From assembly GCA_002110485.1 (NCBI GenBank), contig MOWL01000092.1, positions 62,001-126,000 on the forward strand: a stretch of 64,000 nucleotides of DNA, given 5' to 3'. The notes under the pieces are model-generated. The model was not told the DNA's origin. It was given only the letters and a program-made list of their open reading frames with translations, and made no database searches. The stretch comes from Emergomyces orientalis. Its lineage: Eukaryota; Ascomycota; Eurotiomycetes; Onygenales; Ajellomycetaceae. The position numbers and the translations under genes are program-made. Position 1 is the first letter of the stretch, and each line of letters opens with the position of its first letter. Of the stretch, positions 43,204-54,618 are shown in pieces.

Positions 43204-44093
43204 TGAAAATAGAATATGGGAAATTCGAAATTGGAATTGGAACTGAAAATATGCAGAACTCGTGAAAAGATTTCAAGTATAACAATCGAGGACGAAAGTT
43301 ATATAAGGTAAGCAAAAGAGAAATAACCAGATGAACGAGGCTCTAGCTTCTTCATAAAGCATGTTGGTGATTAGTATCCCCTGTCGAGATCTCTCGTGGT
43401 GAATTAACATTTCAAATTTTCTTCCCTGGGACTGCGTTGATGAAGGCCCTATTGATTCGCGCTCACGCATCAGAAAATAAAGCATCAAATAGAAACAGCG
43501 CGGCTGTGCCTAGGAAAATAGCTGGGTAAAGCTCCATGGCCCCTAAGGTCCGTCCATATGCCAGTGGACATGTCGTCCAGAAACAGGGTCCAGAAATGAT
43601 CCGTGGATTGAAGAATGATTATGGGTGTGGGGGCCATAACTGCTGGCAGGATAATAACTAGTAGTAGTGCGAAAGAAAACCACCAGTCTGCATCTTGGTG
43701 ACGGTAAAATACACAGAATGGGAGAAAATAAATATTTAGTATGCCAAAAAAAATTCCCGAACGTGGTCCTCGCTGTACAAGTCGGTGAGTTGGGATGTTC
43801 TAAGGTGGACAGAAGATACCTGGGGAGAGGAGGAGGTGAAGGAACCTTGACCTCGGGGCCTCAATAAGGTGAGATAACCTAGATCGATCGGGATATAACG
43901 CTAGCCCATATTTGGTTTAACGAGGGCGGTACCTAAACTCAATCTGGTATAAAGCGGTTTCATTTAGCGCCTTTCAGTTTTATTCCTCTTTGAGATTCGC
44001 GATTTCGTTCGATATCAACAACCAAGAGGAAAATCTTCCAGGAGTCCCCAATTGCTGCATGTTCAAGGATGACGGCGGTTAGGAGATAGCTAG
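43204..44093. other. Divergent intergenic spacer
   Basis: About 890 bp between two genes pointing apart. It may contain the missing first exon of the LRR-like gene to its right. No other feature is supported. Confidence 0.45.
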
Positions 44094-45518
44094 TGATCTT
44101 TAAGTTGTCCCGAGAATACGCCAGTGCCCACAATTCTCCTGAACTATTCCCGTCCTTTCTTTTCGAACACTGCACGTTTCCCCCTGCAAGAGGTCGTTTA
44201 GTTGGAATTGACCTCCGCTACCCAAACGAGGGGGAGTATAATATACGCAGCCAAATGGCCAAACGAGGATATGATTGGAGTAGTGGTCAGGTATATACGG
44301 ACCGCATCATCCCATCATTCGTTTATCCCTCAGATGCCACCGGACCATCCTGGAGCCATGAATCGCCCTACCTGCCTCCTGGGTGGGAAGAAGGCAGTCA
44401 TTGCGGCGCAAATTCTTTGAAGCATATGGCGATGAGGAAAACCCTTTTGGACCAGCGCCCACTTACGGCACTTCATTTTTTGCACTTTCCCTGGGAGCTA
44501 TCCAAGTACTTATGGGATTGTTTAGGCCGCTGGTGAGCAATTGAATCTGCCCGATTTTCTACTGCAAGAATCTTCCCTGTTTTCATATTCGGTGAAGATT
44601 TCACCTTTAACTCCGAATTTCTATTTTAGCAGAAAGAGAACCTTGCATATGTGGAAAATATTCACAACAGTGTACCCTCAGGAGTTTAGGGAAATAGCGC
44701 CCTATTTTTCCTTGAGAACTTCGACAAAGAAAATGCCTCTCCGGGACTATTCCCGTTTGGTTCACTCACCATCTCTGAGCTGGGGTACTGTTTTGGCCAT
44801 CTCGACAGATAGTGCTGATCTGCACGGTCTTGTTGAGGTATCCAAGATTACCAACTTAGTGGCATTGGATATCACCACACCTCTGCCTGTGAAATCAACA
44901 GTCAAACAGGACGATGACATACCGATAGCCAACTTAACTGACCGTGTAGTGAGGAGCTGGGGCGAATTGGCGCTCGCGGGTGAAGGATTCAAAAATCTAC
45001 GCGTATTAATGCTCCACCTACAAACTGACATTACCCTGCACATTTTCTCATACCTGGATCAGTTCCCTTCACTCGAAGTTCTCATTGTAGTGGGTTGTCC
45101 GCAGCTTGCTGACGACAGCGCAAAGAACGTGGGACAGCAGCATGGATGGAACACTCGTAGGGTCAATGCCACCAACAAATCTATCTATGAGTGCTATACG
45201 AGCTATATTACATGTGCAAACTTTGCAGACACTGGGAAACCGCCAGAGATAAGCTCACTGCCATTGCTTGAATTCTCTTTAGCAGCCCCTGATGCGAAAG
45301 AGTATAAGAAGAAGCACGAGTCCGTATGGTTTCATCGGCAGATCCAAAATTCTGCGGGGCTATCGAACAAAAAGAGAACCACTGAGCGGGAGGTTGATGG
45401 AATGACGAACAACAACGTGAAGAGACAGCGTAGCAGGCCTATCCCAAAGGGCCAGAAAATCATGAATATGGCTGGTTTACTCGCAGAATTTGAAAGGTTT
45501 TTATATCCTCCTTTCTAA
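44094..45518 (+). CDS. LRR-like fungal protein of unknown function (5' end unresolved)
   Basis: Two exons are clear: 44094-44532 and 44630-45518, joined through a GTGAGC donor and a TATTTTAG acceptor in frame (LGR, then RKRTLHMWKIF). The protein continues with leucine-rich strands (LVEVSKITNLVALDIT, FKNLRVLMLHLQTDITL, FPSLEVLIVVGCPQLAD) and a basic C-terminal segment with a putative nuclear localisation cluster (KKRTTERE, VKRQRSRPIPKGQK). The 5' end is not solved: the frame is closed by a stop at 44087-44089, and a CTAG acceptor at 44093 suggests an upstream exon, for which I found no clear start. If not spliced, translation could start at the Met of QMAKRGYDW near 44254. The FPWELSKYLWD segment resembles a degenerate F-box, so an F-box/LRR role is possible. 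Confidence 0.65.
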
Positions 45519-46710
45519 ATCGCATCAGAAAAGTTCATAATTTCCAACACTAATGCAAGAAGCAGATGAGAGTGGCGAGAGGCGTGCCCGTGCGCAGCCA
45601 AACAATAGGTCCATTAACGAAATTCAGTGCGGGGTGCATTGTGTCCACGAACTCCCCAATCACATCTTGTCACCCAACATTGTTTTTCCTGCAATCCCAA
45701 TTATTTCCGGCGCTTACAGGGCAGCTGGTTGGATAAAACCGACATATCAAATCCTCTAACGAGCTCCCGTGACAGCAGAGGCTCCTGCATGTTCTTCAAA
45801 TTCCAAGCATCGTCTACCTTGATTCAGTTTACCTATTTGCGGGTTCTGAGGTTATTAAATTTTCGGCTTCCTAATACACAATTCCGGGGTATTTGAAGCT
45901 TGTCCGATTCATCACAGGGATGGTGCAAGGACACACTAGTGGGGCCTAGTTTGCTCTGACGCAGAGAGAAGAGAATTGGGGATGGAGTGGAAAAAGCGAG
46001 GGAGTTCAATCCGACTCCCCGAAATTGTTTCCCGAGACGGCGATACTCCATTTGGAAAGCTGCCAGCACATCACAAAGAATTCTCGACCTCGTTTTCAAG
46101 TTGGCCAATTAAACTACTAGTAGTTTTGGCGAGTCTCTTTCACTTAATTTTTTGAATTAGACATTCAGCTCTCTTTTGGGTGTAAAATATATATTAGTAA
46201 ATGGATGTTTCACTTTCTATCCAATCTATTTAATTTCGAATAATCAGTAATGCGATTGATCTTTAAGATAAAAGAATGAAGTGTTCGTATGAAATTCCGC
46301 TCGGCGTGGGTCCTTGCGATTAAATCCGCTATACCACAACAGGCAAAGGCTGATCCAGCTCCACTCGGCCCTTGCCGCAGGCGTATGACTGATCAGTGAT
46401 ATCAGCGGGCAGCATCACCCAGCATCACCCAGCATCACCCCAATATTATTCGCCGCCAATTCCCTCCTCGATGACTCCCCTTTTCCCCTTATCTTCCAGG
46501 GTTCAATGCTCCAGCCTCTGTACATTTCTCTTCTTTATTCTTTGAATATAGAATTCTCGCTAGTCTTGAACCCCCCATGCTTTTCTGTGGGAAAGCTTCT
46601 CTGCCAAGACTTTCCTCTGATCTCTTGCCCCTCTACCTGCAAGATTCTCCTCGTTCTGCCAAACCCCCGTTTCCTATTAGACAATAGGTTTGTTTCAATA
46701 TAAATACGAC
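45519..46710. other. Upstream region of SDS23
   Basis: 1.2 kb of AT-rich then CT-rich DNA, including a three-copy 10-bp tandem repeat. The frames at 45553-45896 look random. Confidence 0.55.
46411..46440. repeat. Three tandem copies of a 10-bp unit
   Basis: Three perfect copies of AGCATCACCC, 270 bp upstream of the SDS23 start codon. Confidence 0.95.
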
Positions 46711-48654
46711 ATGACGGATCGTGACAGTCGATCATCTGCGGATGCTCCCAGAGACTCGCGTTCCAACACAGATTCACGCTCTCCGTCTTCTCATAATACG
46801 TCATTCCGCCTTGGTTCGATGCCCCCGCTACAACCCCGCCAGAGCTTCAGCGATTCATTACGCGCCACCCCATCCTCTCCTAGAGCCCGTCGACAGCCCT
46901 CCCTGTCCCAATCTGCCGTCCAGAGCCTCATAGATAACCCGCCTTCCGGAAATGCGGCAGATCCAGCCTTTGCGGGCCGTGATTGGACCCAAATATCGAT
47001 TGGAGAGCTTGTCACCCCTAGTGATCTTCGGTTTGTAGAGATGGATACAGGAATCGAAGAGGCTACGAATGTATAGTTGATCCTCCTGTCATACTAGCTG
47101 AAATATTGTTGATGATATATCCTTAAAACATTTCTAACATTGCGTCTCATTTTCTTGTCTCCGGTATCTATAGCTTTTGATTGACTCCGGCGTCCCTGTT
47201 ATCCTGATACGCGAAAAGCCTGAAGATAAAGCTGCCATTGGTACATTTGATTATGCGGACCTCAATGCATATCTACTGCTTGTTGTGGGATTGGTACAGC
47301 CAAGCGAAGAACATGTTACGTCGATGAGAGAGCTGGCAAGAAAAGCCAGAGAAGGAAAGGAAATTCCGCTAAAGGATGTGAAAAATCTGGGTCTTAATGT
47401 ACCCATCACAAGTCTTCCTCCCGGTGCAAATTTGATGAGAGCGGTTGAGATATTTGGGGGTGGAATCCATCGGATTATTGTTGCGAAAGAAGATACAAAC
47501 GAGGTTGTTGGTATCTTCAGTCAATGGCGGCTCGTGAAATTTCTTTGGGAAAATGGACAGAGCTTTCCTGTCATCGATCAGCTTTATCCGCGGTATTTAA
47601 CAGATCTGAGGATTGGTTCTCAGCAAGTAATATCGATCAAGTATGTGCTGGTGATATCCTTAACTGTTGCTTTGACACCTGCAATGCTTTCTCATTATAA
47701 ATACTTACAGATCCTATAGCGGAGACAAACCCCTATCTGAAGCCCTGGAACTAATGAACAGTGAAGGAATTTCGTCTATTGCAGTCGTTGATAATCAACT
47801 CAATGTCATCGGGAACATATCTGTTGTCGATGTGAAGGTGTGTTTCGATATACGTCGCTAATACGACTTGCACTAACCCGAACTGTAGCTATTAACCAAA
47901 TCAACATCCCTTCCTCTCCTCAATGACACATGTATACATTTCATCTCCGTTATTCTATCAACCCGCGGCATGCACGAGGGTAAAGACTCGTTCCCAGTTT
48001 TCCATGTTCACCCACAATCGACTTTAGCCCACGCAGTGGCGAAGATCGTCGCTACAAGATCCCACAGGTATGGCGCACATAATTCCTTAAACCACTGGCA
48101 TCTGGCCGCAAAACATCTAACTTGACTAAACAACTAGGATGTGGGTAACCGACCCCCAGTCCCCTTCGTCGTCCGGGCCTTCCACCCCTTCCCATTCCGC
48201 AGTTCATATCCCCCTGAACAGCCCATCCACCATCCCTGTCCAGCCTCAATCATCTCCTCCAGTCCCATCTATTTCCCCGCCCAACCTAGGACCTCCGCTA
48301 AATAATAATTGGAACCTACCCTCTCCCACTACTACCCCGCACCTTGCGCAGCCTCACCACCCTACACCGATCTCCCCAGCTGGCCCTCCACAGGCATTAT
48401 ACCCACAGTCGATGTCTACATCAATTCCAGCCGCTTCACTCCCTGGTGCGAGGCTATCAGGCCACCTGGTTGGCGTGGTGAGCCTAACTGACATTCTCAA
48501 CCTGTATGCCCGTGCCAGCGGGCTAAGCCCCGCAGACCCGAGTGTATACCGTAGTCAACGAAGGCGAAGCAGTAGCTCAAGCCTAGGCATACGTAAAAGT
48601 GGGGATGTCGGGAGGGACATCGGTAGGGATGTCTGGAATCGTGGAGGCCCTTGA
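46711..48654 (+). CDS. SDS23: SDS23-family CBS-domain protein
   Basis: Sds23/Moc1 proteins inhibit PP2A-type and related phosphatases and link nutrient state to mitosis and sexual development. Five exons: 46711-47070, 47174-47640, 47720-47837, 47889-48067 and 48138-48654, about 546 aa, all in frame. The N-terminus is a Ser/Arg-rich disordered tail with SPSS-type sites. Conserved blocks follow: WTQISIGELVTPSDLRFVEMDT, LLIDSGVPVILIRE, FDYADLNAYLLLVVGLVQP, VPITSLPPGANLMRAVEIFGGGIHRIIV and WRLVKFLWENGQSFPVIDQLYP. The second CBS pair has LSEALELMNSEGISSIAVVDN, LLTKSTSLPLLNDTCIHFI and FPVFHVHPQSTLAHAVAKIVATRSHRMWVTDP. A long Pro/Ser insertion (about 100 residues) then splits off the last block GHLVGVVSLTDILNLYARASGL, as in other filamentous fungi. 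Confidence 0.97.
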
Positions 48655-49967
48655 GATATAAAAAATAGGAATATCTAGCCTAGGCCCGCCGATATAGGAC
48701 CGACGGTTTTGTTTTCTCTCCACTTTTCTTAAACTTTCTCTATTTCCCTTTGGAGTTAAAGAAAACGGTTGGGAATTATTGTTTGGTGTCCTAGCTTCTT
48801 TTGTGAATTTGAATTTGATATTGTGAGTTTGACGGTCCATGCTTTTAAGTTTCTTTGCCATTAGCGGAATAAATCCACGGCATATCTGATATCCCATTTT
48901 TACCTCTTATTTTTATATTTCTTCGTGACGAATTAAAATTTTATGTTTTTCCCTTAATTTCTTTGGCAGGCCTTCCTTGCTCATATTCCCATTAGACGTT
49001 GTTGTCAGCTTTTCAACGGACGAATGGAAAAGAAAACAAACAAGGCCATTCTACATATGCCTATCCTAGCATTAGCGACCTCACAATCCCTAAAAGCTAT
49101 CCATGCGCCTGGGAGCTGTTGGTTTTTCGCATGGTACAGAAACATTTTGTTCGATGTCAAACCACTCCTGGATGAATGAATGTATTCTACGGTATGTGTA
49201 GTACATACATTCATTTTTACACAGGCCCTGTCATCTCAGTTCTTCTCTTCCACACTTTGTAAATTTCTGGCACCTCACAGCCTATGTACCATTACCACAG
49301 TCCCACTACCCCCAACATGTTTCCCACTCAGAAACAGACCGAAGATGTACCTACTTTTCTTCGCCCCTCCTCCCGGCCCCCCCGGCCCCCCCGGCGCCCC
49401 CCATCAGCTCCACTTCCATCAATCAGTTCAATTGTTCTCCTGTCAAAGCTGTCACTTTCTACTGTGAAATCATACACCCATTGTCTTCATAAAGTCCGCC
49501 AAATACTTGGCAACGGATTCCCCAAGGTTAGTAATGATTTTCGTGCGCCACGAAAAACGTCCGCGCAGTGCTGGACAAAAACCCGTCTAATCCCGCACCC
49601 TCTCCCCCGAAATTAAATTGCGCAATTCCAGGCGAAATAATAACAAAACGTAAATAAAACCGGCGCAGTGGAGTGAGTAGAGTGAGAGTGGAACTGGAAG
49701 CGGAGTCAAGCCGTATGGCGAAGCCTCGCTAAGATGCTTAATAAGAATAGCTTAATTTGAGTTTTGTTAGGTTGAAGTTTACAATCCCTGAAGAAAACGA
49801 GTTTAAATATTTAGGGGGGGCGGGGGCGGGGGGAGGTTTGGCTAGGAATATGACTCGCATCCCACAATTTATGCAAGTGATTTCACTAGTTTGTTTAACT
49901 GTCGAGTCATTACCCTTTATTGTTTCGGACGCATATAAAAAAAAAATAAAAATAAAAGTTAAAAAAA

Positions 49968-49968
<1 letters not shown>

Positions 49969-49998
<30 letters not shown>
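49969..49998. repeat. 30-bp A homopolymer
   Basis: An uninterrupted run of about 30 A, inside a longer A-rich stretch and followed by CCCC. Length may be affected by assembly error. Confidence 0.9.
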
Positions 49999-50000
<2 letters not shown>

Positions 50001-50904
50001 CCAAAATGGGAGGGGGCAAGAGATAAAGGAGAGATAAGAAATGAAAAGCAAATAAAAAGGCAGGATTTTCTGGAAGAACTTTTTTCAAATTTGTAGATCG
50101 TTTTTTTTAATTTTAAGGTTTTTTGTAAAGTTTTTTGTAACTCTATGCTACCTATCCATATTATATCGGCAGATCAGCTTCGTTAACCACTCTAGAGTTT
50201 TGTTTATGGACATTAATTTCCGGGGCTTTACCAATGGGCGTGGTGAATTGTCTAAAAGGGTAATCACCAAACAGTGGATGGATCAGTCCTTTTGCAATTC
50301 CATACGGCCGGCAAATGGGAGATAAGAAGGGGGCCACGGGCAAAATTTCTTCGTTCTAGAATCCTCCCCTAGCATCACCAAAGTGGTGGCGGATAAGTAA
50401 AGGGAAATTCGGAAAATAAGGGGCTTGGGAAAGGAAAGAATAGAACGAAAGAGTCCGTGGTAATTCTTTTATTGAATATTTTTATTTATGTTTTTCAGGA
50501 GGAAATTAGAGGGACGGGTAAGAACAACATACAATGAAAGAGTCAAGTGGGATTTTTTATTTATTTATTTTATTTTTTATATTTTTGGGTGATAAAAGCT
50601 TAACAAATCAGCCAGGGCTGATTATAACTCTCATATCTGCTCGCGAATAAAACCGTCAAGGTAGGTATGTACCTCCTTGGGTAGGTAGGTATTTTGCAGA
50701 GGAAGATAAGGATTTGATTAAATGAAGTGACATAATTTATACCCTCGGTTCAACTGAGCCGATGACTTGTTACCCTAGTGATATACCAATGACCAATGAA
50801 TTAAGTTTCAGCCTATCTCAATTCTAACTGACTGTTTCCCATTCAATTCCTCTGATTCTGCCCATTTTCTCAAGCCGTTGGAAAAAGCCCTGTTCAAAAA
50901 CAAA

Positions 50905-50947
50905 AGAAAGAAAGAAAGAAAGAAAAGAAAACAAAAGAAAGAGAAAG
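50905..50947. repeat. AAAG-type purine repeat
   Basis: Several GAAA/AAAG units followed by A/G-rich sequence up to about 51040, giving strong strand asymmetry. Confidence 0.8.
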
Positions 50948-50981
50948 CAAAAAGAAAGGAAAAGGGAGTTCCCCCCCTCCC

Positions 50982-51013
<32 letters not shown>

Positions 51014-52403
51014 TGGAAGAAACAAAAAAAAAAAAAGAATAATAGTATTGATAAAACTGACATTAAACTATGTATTTCTTAATTGCATGGCGCCTTTCCT
51101 TCTTTCTCTTCAGAGAACCAAGGAAGTAGGTATACACACTTTCCGCCGCTTCTTCCTCCATTCGTTGTTTCCTTAAATCTTTTTTCATCTCCTCTATTTC
51201 ACTCTCCCTCTTGTGCCAATTTCAACAGCAGAAACACAATTACAAAAGGTAAGCGGTGGAAAATAGAAAAGGGAAGAGAAAAGTAAGCAAGTAAGCAATC
51301 AAACAAGCAAGCAATCAAACAAAAAAGTAACCAAATTATTAATCGAAAGAAAGCTTTTCTCTCCAACCTTCCCTCTCCCTTTCTTCCCAATGGTTTCCCC
51401 TCCCCTCTGCGCTCGCCCGTCAGCCCCCTCCACCCCCACCTTTACTCGCCACATGAGCAAACTAACCTTCATCATAGCCAGCTATTTGACCGATGATTTG
51501 CGCGCGCGAGCCATAGCTGTATGCGCCCATACCTAAAGTATATCCATCGTAGATATATGTAAAACAATATCGCTCATAGAAGGTATCAGGTGTGTAAGAT
51601 AACGACATTAAAACAATAATAGATGAGGCAAGGCACACATCAAAATTAAATAGGTTAAAACATACAAAAACAAGTAAGAACAATATTTCCGGGTAAGTAC
51701 ATCGATTGAAAGAACGGTACCGTAGATCAAGAATGAATATTAAAAAGGAAAGAAACGCAAGAGGCAGGAAAAAAAATAAAAGGGGACAGAAGGGAACATG
51801 ATACAAAAATTTCAATCGGACATGTAGTTTCACAAATTTAAAAGTTGAAGAGGAACAACATTCTGCTGTGTTCTCTCCACCTTTTTCAACATCAACTTCT
51901 TCTCTTTTCCTTTGGCTCATTGCTCACTTGGGAACTTGGGATTTATTCTCAAGGGCTGGGTATGAAGAAACAGATTTTCCGCATGGGGATTATTCGCGCT
52001 TCTTAAGGTATCATTTGTGTTTTGAATTCCCGGATGGGCAGAGGGGGGAATCGAAAAAAAAGTACGTTGCAAGCATTGGGATGTCTTTAACCGCCGGAGC
52101 TCACATTAAGCACACCTCATCGTTTCGTTTCGGCTCTCTTCGATAAAAAGTAGCTTTAAAAAAAACTCGCACTGATTGAAAAGTGAGAAAAAGTTCAATT
52201 GCTAAAAAGATGCACCAGGCAATGCGAAAAATAATACAGTGAAGATGAAGGTGGTGGTTTTATTATACTTTTTTTCCCCAAAACCAACAAAAAGAAAAAA
52301 GAAATAGGAAAGCAGCATTAATGAGCGTGGCAATATAAATAGGGATACAGAGAAGAGGGATATAAGGCTCCTGTTCCTGTGCTTTTTGGTCACGAGTTAT
52401 CAA

Positions 52404-54179
52404 TCAGAAGGCGGATACACCAAATGTGTCGGAAAATTCATATCGGAGGAAGGAATTCTCATCAGAACAGTCGTGGGATGCAATGTTGAGCTCGAGACCA
52501 TTGACATCTGGAAGGGCATCTTGGAAAAAGGACGACGCCTCAGAGCCAACCACTTCCTCAGGGAAAATGTTGTCGTTGTTCATCATCGAGTTTTGAACAT
52601 ATTCACTAAGACCAACCGTGAGTGCGTTTTGGTCGGAAAAGCCCTGCTTAACTCCGGGCGAAGGAATAGAAGGATCAGTAAGGCTGGAGCCTGAGGTGGT
52701 CATTGAGCCGGCTGAAGTGACTCGAGAAACTGGGGACGTTCCGTGATATGGCGTTTGGAACGAAGGTGTCCTCATCGTATTAACTTGAATTGGCGTGCGA
52801 TGGTCGGACGGGGTTAGGGCTTGATTTTCCATCTCCTGGAAACCACCAGAATGCGCGTAGCTATGATTGTTCAGGCTGTGAAGATTAGCATTGGCACTGA
52901 TCACATTGTGCGTAGTGGCAGAATTCATCGCGGAATTCACCGCGGCATTATTGCCACCCCAGCTATAATCAGTGCCACCCGCGGGATAAACGCCGCTGGT
53001 ACCCATCCCTTCAGCCGGAGAATTGATGGCAGGAGAATGAGAATAAGGCATGCACTCAAAGGAATTCATGCGTATAACCTTATTTGCTCTGCATTGGGTG
53101 TTTAGCCGTCGAGGGCGTGGCTGCTGGATATGTTGATATGATTGCCGCCGAATATTTGGAGGTGACTTAAGGGGAGTTGCGGCTCCTTGTTGGGTATTTG
53201 GCGAGCCTTGTTTCTCAGCTCGATATAATTGTTGGAAATTTGATTGTGGTCCGGCCGAATCGTTCGCTTGTTGTCGGGTTTGTTCCAAGTGTTGTTGCCA
53301 CTGTTGCTGTTGTTGAGAATTGTGGTGCATGGGATAGCTAGGGATGGGATTTTGAGGGTGGGATTCCGGTCGCATGGGTGAAGATCCAGCGTGGTGCAAG
53401 TGTGTAACAGCAATGGCGGGATCCGAAGCCACTCGACGGTTAAGCCTGCTATTCTGACCATTGAAATTGGTCGTTCCCTGGCTTTCATAACCGGAAGTGT
53501 TGTGTGCAATAGGGAGAGAATTGGGTCGTCCATGCGGCGTGGACGGGCTGAACGGATTGTTGAACATTCCCTCCACACCTGGTACGCCATTAAAACGGTA
53601 CATTGCCGGATCATAAGCTCCCTGGGTTGATAGCGGCCCTGCGTGGTATGGATTGGGCATACTACCGCTCAACTGTGGGAATGGTGAACCTGCCTGGGTC
53701 TTGGCAAAATTGGCCAACATGTATGGGTGCAAATGGACATCCAGCGACTGGGACCTGAGCTGGAGGCTATCGATGTGGCAGCGACGCTTTCTACCATGCT
53801 CATCGTCCAACTCATCGTACATCTCTTCCCTCTCGACAGCTTCCATGGTGATGCGTAAACCCTTCCCAGTGCGTTCCTTGTGAACTTCTGACGCGCGCAG
53901 CGCAGACTCAAAACGTGCTTCCATGGTCCTATCTCCTCTTCTAGAAGCCGCGATAAAAGCCCTTATTCGAAAGTTAGTTTCATTCAGGGAGAGGCACGAT
54001 GAATAGGAAGGAGAAAGAGAAAGAGAAAGAGCTAACCTTTCTCGGTTTTCCAACCGTCTCTTAATATCTTCTTTCTCTCTTGCTTCCCTCTCCTCTTCTG
54101 TCTCGTTTTTCTCCTCCATTTCCTTAATGTTCTTCTCTTTACTGCGAGTAGTAGTAGAAGTTAGGGAGGCCATGGTCAT
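52404..54179 (-). CDS. Conserved filamentous-fungal protein, unknown function
   Basis: Two exons, 54179-54037 and 53961-52404, give 566 aa. The intron (53962-54036) has a GTTAGC donor, a CTAAC branch site and an AAG acceptor, and removal gives NRERRAFIAASRRGDR. This joined segment, with MEARFESALRASEVHKERTGKGLRIT and EEMYDELDD after it, forms the conserved block (about residues 45-100), basic and helical. It matches a family I know from eurotiomycete genomes only as hypothetical proteins. The rest is Asn/Gln/Ser/Pro-rich and probably disordered, with Gln runs (QQQQQWQQHLEQ), a Cys and Met-containing middle and an acidic C-terminus (EEVVGSEASSFFQDALPD, then SDENSFLRYEFSDTF) resembling a transcription activation region. 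A role in transcription is only a guess. The start MTMASLTST has a second Met two codons on. Confidence 0.82.
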   Translation of the reverse strand: MTMASLTSTTTRSKEKNIKEMEEKNETEEEREAREKEDIKRRLENRERLALSLSLSPSYSSCLSLNETNFRIRAFIAASRRGDRTMEARFESALRASEVHKERTGKGLRITMEAVEREEMYDELDDEHGRKRRCHIDSLQLRSQSLDVHLHPYMLANFAKTQAGSPFPQLSGSMPNPYHAGPLSTQGAYDPAMYRFNGVPGVEGMFNNPFSPSTPHGRPNSLPIAHNTSGYESQGTTNFNGQNSRLNRRVASDPAIAVTHLHHAGSSPMRPESHPQNPIPSYPMHHNSQQQQQWQQHLEQTRQQANDSAGPQSNFQQLYRAEKQGSPNTQQGAATPLKSPPNIRRQSYQHIQQPRPRRLNTQCRANKVIRMNSFECMPYSHSPAINSPAEGMGTSGVYPAGGTDYSWGGNNAAVNSAMNSATTHNVISANANLHSLNNHSYAHSGGFQEMENQALTPSDHRTPIQVNTMRTPSFQTPYHGTSPVSRVTSAGSMTTSGSSLTDPSIPSPGVKQGFSDQNALTVGLSEYVQNSMMNNDNIFPEEVVGSEASSFFQDALPDVNGLELNIASHDCSDENSFLRYEFSDTFGVSAF

Positions 54180-54555
54180 AGGGTTAGCAGGGACCAAGGA
54201 TATTATTATATCCTATTGTAAAACGAAGGGATACGGCAGAAGAGCACGGGGGGGAGTAGTTATGGATGAAGCAGCTGTTCTGATTTGAACAGGAGAAGGC
54301 TTCTTGTAAGAATAGAGGGAAAGAAGGCAGTGTAGCGTTTCTTGGAATGTATATATATGAATGAAGTGGTAGTGAGTAAACCGTAATTTTAAAACCGGAG
54401 GGCTTGTTTTTTTACCCTTTTTGACATACGGGGGGGGGGAGTTCAAGGAAGGAGCTATTGTAATTTCTTCCGATGTGGATTCGGGAGATCTGCTTGGCTA
54501 TCGCATGGGGGATGATAACAGCAACAGGTTATGACGGAGATGAAGGAAGGGATTT

Positions 54556-54618
54556 GTAGTTGTAGTCGTAGTGGTGGTAGTAGTAATAGTAGTAGTAGTA
54601 GCAGCAATAGAGTAGTAG
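54556..54618. repeat. GTA/TAG triplet microsatellite
   Basis: Imperfect array of GTA units (GTAGTAGTA, interrupted by GTG, GTC and GCA) in the upstream region of the unknown fungal protein gene. Confidence 0.85.

Larger units (their letters stand above)
48655..52403. other. 3.7-kb gene-poor, low-complexity region
   Basis: This lies between the SDS23 stop and the stop of the next (minus-strand) gene. It contains a C-run region near 49375-49405, G-runs near 49814-49834, an A-run at 49969-49998, AAAG repeats (50900-50945) and AAGCAA-type repeats near 51270-51330. Frames in it have homopolymer-like translations, and I support no gene. Confidence 0.6.

Noticed and set aside
46411..46440. CRISPR-like direct repeats
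   Set aside because: The units are contiguous, 10 bp long and without spacers; this is a eukaryotic nuclear region.
51462..51920. 152-codon minus-strand frame
   Set aside because: Composition-driven Phe/Leu-rich translation with no start context or domain.
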